Source: Neurospora tetraspora (Eukaryota; Ascomycota; Sordariomycetes; Sordariales; Sordariaceae). Taken from it: DNA of 64,000 bases. The stretch covers positions 7,812,001 through 7,876,000 of the forward strand of contig NW_026944383.1 in NCBI RefSeq assembly GCF_033439725.1, in the 5' to 3' direction. The notes below the pieces were generated by a model, which saw nothing but the letters and a program-made list of their open reading frames with translations, searched no databases and had not been told where the DNA came from. Within the stretch, counting starts at the first letter, position 1, and every line of letters begins with the position of its first letter. This document shows, piece by piece, positions 57,460-64,000 of the stretch. Position numbers and translations under genes: made by a program.

Positions 57460-58658
57460 AGGAAGGGCTTTTAGTGTAAACCATGAAGAGAAGAAGAAAG
57501 AGGAACTAGAAGGCGGCGAAATGTGTTTTGATTACTACCCAACTGCTGAAGTTTGCTTGAGAGAAAGTTCACATGGGATGGGGTGGGGGGTTCTTGTGTT
57601 GTATGAACATGTTTAGTATGTCTGGCAGATGTGGCTGGCTGGGTGATTGGTTGGTTGGCTGGTTGAGAGAAACTAACTCATGCTCATGTTCTAAGCCCAA
57701 CATCAAAATAAACAATGGAAGGTTGAAAAATGCATGCATGGTCTGAAAACGAAGGGTGTTACATCAGGAACGAACGGGTTGACGTTTTCCGGTTTAGACG
57801 TCTAGGAACGAGTTTCTCGAGATAACTTAACACGTAGGAAACTCCGGGTGAACAATGCTGGACGGTGGTTCTTGCTCTAATTTTAAACGTTTGGGGACTG
57901 GACTGCGTTCATGTGATATCTCGATCCGTACTTAGTTTGTAGGACAAGGCGCTGTTCTTCCGTATGTTGCTTATTGGTTCTGTCAACCCTCCAGAACGGC
58001 AACATGTCTGTTTCCCCCAAGTTCCGAAGTTTGGTTGCGATGTGACAAGTTGATCCTCTCCTCACTGCTCTTAACTCGTCCATCCATTCCGTAGCTTGAA
58101 AACAACAAGCGTCCGGTCTCAAATGCTTCCAGTTTAGCCCTTGAAGTTATCACTCGGCCTTCGTCCCGTTGTGAGGCTCTCGTAGTCTTTTAGTCCGTGT
58201 GCTTTCGATCATTGATCACGGGAAAGTCGCTATATTGCTACAGGGTAGTGGTAGAGTAGTGTGTGGTATAAGATATGATGAGCGTATCATCTCAACGCCG
58301 CCCGCCGCAGCATCCAATTCCAATCCTTCCTCCCAAAAGTTTCGTGTGATCCCATCCACTCATTTCATTGTATTCATACTGCGTAGTGGTAGTAGTAGTA
58401 GTGGTAGGCGTCGCGCGCGGGGAAAATGATAGAAGAAGAGAAAAAAGTTTGTTTTATGGTATTGAGTTTGATTCGTTTAGTTGCGCTCGCCGCCCTGCTC
58501 CTTGGTGATCTCGTCACTGGGTTTTTTTTTCTCAAGGTCAGCCAATTGTCCTCTCAACACTTATACACTTATTGCGAGTTCCTGAAGGCGCTGGGGGACA
58601 GAACCCAGAAGCCGAGAACAACAGGCCGTTGCGCAGGAGGCGTGTGTGGGCGGATGTC
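57460..58658. other. Convergent 3' intergenic region, nsp1 / IF1
   Basis: 1.2 kb with both 3' UTRs and no supported coding frame. A GTA-rich microsatellite lies at about 58384-58408. Confidence 0.45.
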
Positions 58659-59018
58659 TTACATGTGATCAGAAAGAGTCTGGAGGTGCTTCTGCTGCTC
58701 GCTAAGCTTCTTCTTGAGCTCGAGGAGCTTCTCCTTCTCGCGCTGGCGGATGGCAAAGTCCTCGTTGGCCTTCTCGCGGCGCTGGAAAGCGTCACTGGAG
58801 GAGGTATGATGTCAGCGGACTGAGCTAGCATTGATTGACTGTCTCCACGTGCGCGCGCGCGCAGACGCGCAGAGCAGAGGAGCAGAGGCAACAAAAACTC
58901 ACCCCTGGCCGCCGGTCTTGGGGGGAGCACCGGTCTCACCGGCGAAAGCGCGGGAGGTCGTCGCAAAGGCCCGGGAAACGGTAGGGCGAGCGAGCTTGGA
59001 GACGGTGGTACGGAGCAT
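58659..59018 (-). CDS. inh1: Mitochondrial ATPase inhibitor (IF1/Inh1)
   Basis: Exons 59018-58903 and 58794-58659 (116+136 nt, 83 aa), joined in phase over a 108-nt intron with a GCTGAC branch site. The start MLRTTVSKLARPTVSRAFAT is Arg/Thr/Ala-rich with no acids, a typical matrix presequence. The mature part contains the IF1 inhibitory motif (DAFQRREKANEDFAIRQREK), then a Glu/Lys/Leu-rich helix ending LSEQQKHLQTLSDHM. IF1 binds F1-ATPase when the matrix becomes acidic and stops ATP hydrolysis. Length matches the family (about 60-85 residues before cleavage). The gene is too short for length-filtered gene finding and is easily missed. It is divergent from the 14-3-3 gene. Confidence 0.93.
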
Positions 59019-61481
59019 CTTGATGGTTGGTTTGGTGGTTTGGTTGGACTAGAGTGACGTGTGTTAAGCTTTAGCGGATGGGGTCTCTTTTCTTGGGTTC
59101 GCGTGTAAGAGAGAGGTTCGTCGGATGGATTAATTAAGAGTTGATTGTATGTATGGGAGAAGATGTATAATAGCAATTGGAAGTCGCGAGAGTTGGGGTA
59201 AGCTACCTTTCTATAGGATCGTCAAGCTAGAGTTAGCTGTCAGTGCGATTACGTTGTGTAGGAGATGGTGATCCAATTGCGTACACTTGTTTGGGATGGC
59301 CTGATCAAAACTGGAGACTGGAGTTCGGGACGGGGATGGAGCTTCTCGGGTGAGCATGGACGTCGAAGCTCCGTTCTCCAACGAATGTCGTCGCGGGTTG
59401 GGGGTTGGCGGGGACAAGGCTCAAGGCTCGTGGCTTGCCGCTTGCTCCGCCTGTCCGCTGCCGGCTCAGCTGTGGCAGTCGTTGACACTTCAACGGGCCC
59501 GACTGGCAGTTGGCGGCTTTACTGCAACCGGGCTGGATCCGACAAAGTTCACGCCTGAGGCAGCAGTTTGTTGCTATTCTTTGCGCAAACCCAAGCTTGG
59601 CATGCTCGACCCCACTGCCCCGCCAAAATCTGACCCCTCTTCCCACTTTCAGCTGTCTTGCTGGGAGGTAACGAATGACGCATCAGGGGGTCTGAAAGCA
59701 ATCATGATCTGGAGTCAATCAATGGAGTCCAAGACAACAACAAACGGAACTCTCTGTCTTTTGTCAACAAACGGACTGACAAAAGACTGTCTCATTCATT
59801 GATGCTGTGACTTTGCAAGCACGCAAGAAGTAGGGCAACTTTGCAACCTGAACGCCACCACCTGCCGTGAACACACTCGGCAGTGAGATGTTGGTTGCGC
59901 GACCGGCGCAAGCGGGCGGCTCTGTGGGTTGCACAACCCAAACTCGGGGTCCCATTGAACCCTCCAGCCGTTCCAGCCCGAATTCTGTATCCTTCCTTCT
60001 GAGTGCCTCCATGAACGGCCTGCCCTCCAGCCTTCTTGCATCATACTACCAAACTCCATCGAGCCGGAGATCATGGTGTTCCTGACGTTCGTGAAGGGCC
60101 TTGGGATTGAGCAGGGTCAGACAAGGGATCCTGGGTGGACTCCATCCTCTCAATCATAAATGCGGGCCCATCCCTGTCCATCGAGGTCTGGACAGCGACT
60201 TTACGGCGAGAGGGATGAAGCTCAGCTGAATGGTATGGGAACGGTTACATCTGAAGGGCGACAAAATGTAGGGCGAGACCCGGATGTTCTAGATGGCTTC
60301 AGCGTGAGCGTATGAGCAGGGAGGTCTCCTGAAGTTGATACCATTAACAAGACAAAAGTCGTGGACCGTGAGACCGATCCTTGATGCTGTGGCCAGGCGA
60401 GCCAGGGTCTTGTTTACGCCCCCGGAATTTAAGGACATAGGGGATGGACAGGTGGAATCCGAGCGGTTGGTTTACTATGGAGTTGTTACTATGGAGTTGT
60501 AGCCGTGGAGAGAAGCGCATAATCGAAACGTGGGCACCTTATGCGAACATGATGTTTCGAACAAGCTGGGCTTATCAGACGGGTGGTTTCACGGAACAAT
60601 GTAGGGAGCGGCAACCAAGTTCCAATCGCGTCAATCATGGCATCAGTTGCATTCATGAGCCCAGGTTGACGGGATGAAAATAGGGCTGTTGAATACCACC
60701 AGGAAGGGGCTGACGGTGGTGTTTGTGACTGCCACGACAGTAAAGACTGAGAGCACTGGACATTCGGGTCATCACTCATCAGAGTTTTTCAAGAAGCAAC
60801 GTCGTGTCTCCTTTCGGCCTGGTTTATGAGCCGTTAACGGTCGTCGTTCGCTGGCATATCCGGCAGGGCTGCCCGGGTGCTGTTTGGGTTGGGGGTCAAA
60901 CAGGGAGCGGGCTGGGCTTGCTGTAGGGGAGCTTGGAAGTCACTGCAAGCAACACTGTTCAGGTTGTGATGGAATGGAAGCGACGAGAGCCATCACCTCA
61001 GGTCCGGGTCCGTCCGCGATAGTGACTGAGACTCAGAGAGGGTAAGTGACGTACTTGGCAAAAGTGAAGCTGCAATCCAATCCCGTCCCCCAACCTCAAG
61101 GCAGCAGAGGTGGTGTCACGTGGTGGGATTCTCCCATTCACTCCCTACAACTAGGCCGCCATCACGCCCACAGTGGGTGAAGCAGGCCCATAGCATCGAT
61201 CAGAACCCAAAACAGGCGGAGGCGTGCGTGGCCGTGCAAGCCTCGCCCCGGCGGTTCCTCTCACTTCCACTTCAGTGTCGCACTCACTTTCCCCTTCCCT
61301 GCCTTACTGCACCCCCTTCCCTCATTTCCAACTTTGCATCCCAAAACCACTCTGCCTGTCCATTTCCTGCTTCTTTTTCCCAACGACCGAGCGAAATCCA
61401 CTTCTTCACCACCAAAGCCTCTGCTAATTCCCCCATCGCGAATCTACAACCGCCTTACCGTCTACTCTAATATCTAACCAG
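59019..61481. other. Divergent intergenic region, IF1 / 14-3-3
   Basis: 2.5 kb with no supported coding frame. A short direct repeat (ACTATGGAGTTGT twice, about 60474-60501) is the only structure noted. The last 300 bp are strongly C/T-rich and probably form the core promoter and leader exon of the 14-3-3 gene. Confidence 0.45.
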
Positions 61482-62041
61482 GTATGTATGAAGACACACT
61501 GCTTCTCCGCTTCCTCCCTCTCCCTGCACCGTGGGCATGGGCATCAGCTGCACACGCACCCGCTCGCTATCCGCTGCTCCTCTCGTCCACCACCCGCTGT
61601 CGTCATCGCGATGCGACAAGGCCATATCTTTGTCATCCCCGGCGCTGCCATCGACGGCGGCCGCACTCATCGCATCCGAGCTTTGACTTGAACCGGAGGG
61701 ACACAGGACCGGTTCAAGACGGCCGCTCAGGAGGTGCTGCCCAGCCTGCGCATACCCCACCGTTGGCCGCAAGTCTATTTCGACATTCGATCGACACACC
61801 GCGGGATTCCAAAGTTAGAACACAAAGCGCCGCTCACTTTGGCCTCACTTTGTCTGTCGGCGACCAAGGGCTTCTTTCGTCGCGGCGCGCATTGCTGTTC
61901 TGCCTTACACCTCCTTTTCGCTGTCCCGCCTTGATATCTACCCCGCCATTTCTGTCACCCGCGCCCTCACATTGGCCCGCCCCTTAATCACCTACAACAC
62001 CACATCCAAGCAATTCCACAAGCTAACACACGACATCTCAG
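61482..62041 (+). other. Probable intron in the 5' UTR of the 14-3-3 gene
   Basis: A strong donor, CAG|GTATGT, stands at 61481/61482. A matching acceptor, AGCTAACACACGACATCTCAG, ends at 62041 with its branch site 15-20 nt upstream. Splicing would leave only 20 nt between the junction and the ATG at 62062 and would remove every ATG of the interval from the mRNA. The 560-nt length is above the genome's usual size, as leader introns often are. Confidence 0.6.
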
Positions 62042-62061
62042 AACTTCACAACACCGCCAAA

Positions 62062-63016
62062 ATGGGTCACGAGGATGCTGTCTACCTTGCCAAGCTCGCC
62101 GAGCAGGCTGAGCGCTACGAGGGTACGTTAAATCAATCAATGCCCGATGCCGACCGACCGAGACTGATGGGTTTCGCTGTACAGAGATGGTCGAGAACAT
62201 GAAGATCGTCGCCTCCGAGGACCGTGATCTCACCGTTGAGGAGCGCAACCTCCTTTCCGTCGCCTACAAGAACGTCATCGGTGCCCGCCGTGCCTCGTGG
62301 AGAATCGTCACCTCCATCGAGCAGAAGGAGGAGTCCAAGGGCAACTCTACCCAGGTCAGCCTCATCAAGGAGTACCGCCAGAAGATTGAGAGCGAGCTTG
62401 CCAAGATCTGCGAGGACATCCTCTCCGTTCTTGACCAGCACCTCATTCCTTCCGCCACCACTGGCGAGTCCAAGGTCTTCTACCACAAGATGTAAGCATA
62501 TATGATTCGCTTAGCTTACCGCTCTCTAACCCCCGCAATAGGAAGGGTGACTACCACCGTTACCTTGCCGAGTTCGCCGTTGGCGACAAGCGCAAGGACT
62601 CCGCCGACAAGTCGCTCGACGCCTACAAGAACGCTACCGACGTTGCCCAGACCGAGCTTCCTCCCACCCACCCCATCCGCCTCGGCCTTGCCCTCAACTT
62701 CTCCGTCTTCTACTACGAGATTCTCAACGCTCCCGACCAGGCTTGCCACCTCGCTAAGCAGGCCTTCGATGATGCCATTGCTGAGCTCGACACATTGAGC
62801 GAGGAGAGCTACAAGGACTCCACCCTCATCATGCAGCTCCTCCGTGACAACCTTGTGAGTACACCCGACGAGGTTGGATTCGGTTGAACGACGCTGACAG
62901 TTTTACAGACTCTCTGGACCTCTTCCGAGGCCGAGGCGCCCGCCGCTCAGGGTGAGGCTGCCACCGAAGAGCCCAAGGCTGATGCCCCTGCGGCGGAGGA
63001 GCCCAAGGCCGAGTAA
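62062..63016 (+). CDS. 14-3-3 protein
   Basis: Exons 62062-62122, 62185-62491, 62542-62854 and 62909-63016 (61+307+313+108 = 789 nt, 262 aa). The protein starts [20 protein letters not shown] and has the classic nine-helix 14-3-3 sequence: [20 protein letters not shown], the phosphopeptide-binding [24 protein letters not shown] and [18 protein letters not shown]. The Lys, Arg and Tyr of the binding groove are present. The acidic tail (about residues 230-262) is Ala/Glu/Pro-rich with repeated EEPKA. 14-3-3 dimers bind phosphoserine sites in many signalling proteins, including checkpoint kinase targets. Exon sizes and codon use point to a highly expressed gene. N. crassa has two 14-3-3 genes and I have not decided which this is. 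Confidence 0.97.
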
Positions 63017-63793
63017 AGAGGTAGCGGATACGTTTCCTTTTTAGTCTCATGATGTGATAATTCCCTGGCAGAAATCTTGGCAAGTCCACGGTGGAAATGG
63101 TGTCTTTGGAGTGTCGGAATGGAGATCCCCCAAGTACTTTTGCATGTTTTACGCAGATACACAACACAGCAATCCAAGAATAAGTGGACGATTCCCCCAA
63201 TATGAAAGAGGGCTAGAAGGTGGCAGAGCAGAGCACCTTGGAGGTTTTCCTTTTCGTCTCGGTATCGTCATGTCTTTTAGACTAGTACGCTGGGAAGTCG
63301 TGAACACATCACCAAACCAAAATCTACCCCCTTTTCTCGAGCAAGATCTCGAGCAGACACTTTTACACTCTCACGCTGGGCGTACCAGTCAAGAACCAGG
63401 CCGATGATCAATAGTCATAGGTAGGAATATCTTAACATTTACGGGAAAAAGTTTAGTTCAGGCATTCCATTGCCGACTCAAATCAACCCTTCTACACACT
63501 ACCATCTTTCAGATCAATTCAGACCAAATGTGTGATTTCCGTTCATGCTTCTACCTCCCTCTGAGCCGGTGGTGCTGCAAATCATGGTACATGGGGTATC
63601 TTTTTGAGTGAGCATATCAACATCAACGTTCCCTGTCAAACTTTAACTCATCGCTTATTACATATGTGATGCCGTATCCCTCAATACCACCACAGCCCCT
63701 CCTCTACTTCATTGATCCCTTCCAACCCCGCCCGCTCCCTCCTCGGCGTTCCCAATCAACCACCTTCTGAGTCCTCCTAGACATGCCACCCAA
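63017..63793. other. Convergent 3' intergenic region, 14-3-3 / dph4
   Basis: 3' UTRs of both genes; no supported coding frame. Confidence 0.5.
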
Positions 63794-64000
63794 CTACCTC
63801 TTCCCCTCCTCGCCCTCCTGCTCATCCTCGACTTCATCCTCCCCCTCCTCATCCTCAGCAACAACATAACAAACCCGCAACCAAATCGTACAATCCGCGC
63901 ACTGAACCAACACCTCCCCCAAATCCGCATTCTCCTCCAGATCTTCCTCCGTCAAAGCGAAACCCCGCTCGTTGCCGCATCGGCAGGAGCGGTACCACGT
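63794..64000 (-). CDS. dph4: DPH4-like J-protein, C-terminal CSL zinc-finger end (partial)
   Basis: The frame enters from beyond the right edge and ends at TAG (63796-63794), so only the last 68 residues are visible. They contain a DPH-type (CSL) zinc finger: [20 protein letters not shown], then [19 protein letters not shown], with Cys pairs C-R-C and C-A-D-C spaced as in Dph3/Dph4. A very acidic tail follows ([20 protein letters not shown]). In Dph4/Jjj3 this finger follows an N-terminal J domain, which would lie outside the window. Dph4 takes part in diphthamide formation on eEF2. The finger also occurs in Dph3, but Dph3 has its finger near the N-terminus and is much shorter, so Dph4 is preferred. 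Confidence 0.75.
   Translation of the reverse strand, partial: TWYRSCRCGNERGFALTEEDLEENADLGEVLVQCADCTIWLRVCYVVAEDEEGEDEVEDEQEGEEGKR

Overview
The window is about 52% GC by eye and reads as the genome of a filamentous ascomycete. Genes carry short introns (about 55-120 bp) with GTRNGT donors and CTAAC/CTGAC branch sites, and coding sequence prefers C at third positions. The protein set points to Neurospora: the group III hybrid histidine kinase OS-1/NIK-1 and the clock-linked Chk2 kinase PRD-4 lie next to each other as they do in N. crassa. I see no rRNA gene, canonical tRNA, CRISPR array, LTR element or other virus-like element, and no AT-rich RIP-degraded block.

Layout. Bases 1-19,659 are gene-poor. 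This stretch holds a possible 58-codon two-exon gene (398-641), a MITE with TA target duplication (5180-5395), a small coiled-coil gene with a 20-nt exon and a 1.8 kb intron (7781-10228), and a tRNA-like Pol III unit (about 11,860-12,010). An ATG-depleted leader of about 1.7 kb (19,660-21,385) leads into os-1 (21,386-25,509). A second copy of the Pol III unit lies just downstream of os-1 (26,257-26,400).

From 27.8 to 32.2 kb, three consecutive small genes encode proteins that start Met-Cys, share a six-cysteine head and carry divergent low-complexity tails. They look like an undescribed, fast-evolving local family; the middle member has a one-base frame disruption in its head.

From 33.9 kb onward the window is ordinary housekeeping: prd-4 (-), eIF3m (+), a membrane-anchored UMP/adenylate-type kinase (-), a four-TM MARVEL-like protein (-), eIF2-gamma (+), a LAA2-like AP-1 accessory protein (-), nucleoporin Nsp1 (+), mitochondrial ATPase inhibitor IF1 (-), a 14-3-3 protein (+) and the 3' end of DPH4 (-). 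Exon joins were worked out by hand; every multi-exon model given here sums to a multiple of three.

Shared themes are signalling (OS-1 feeds the osmosensing HOG-type pathway, PRD-4 is the DNA-damage checkpoint and clock kinase, 14-3-3 reads phosphoserine), translation (eIF3m, eIF2-gamma, and DPH4 for eEF2 diphthamide) and trafficking (Nsp1, LAA2-like). The neighbours are not an operon; they are independently transcribed eukaryotic genes.
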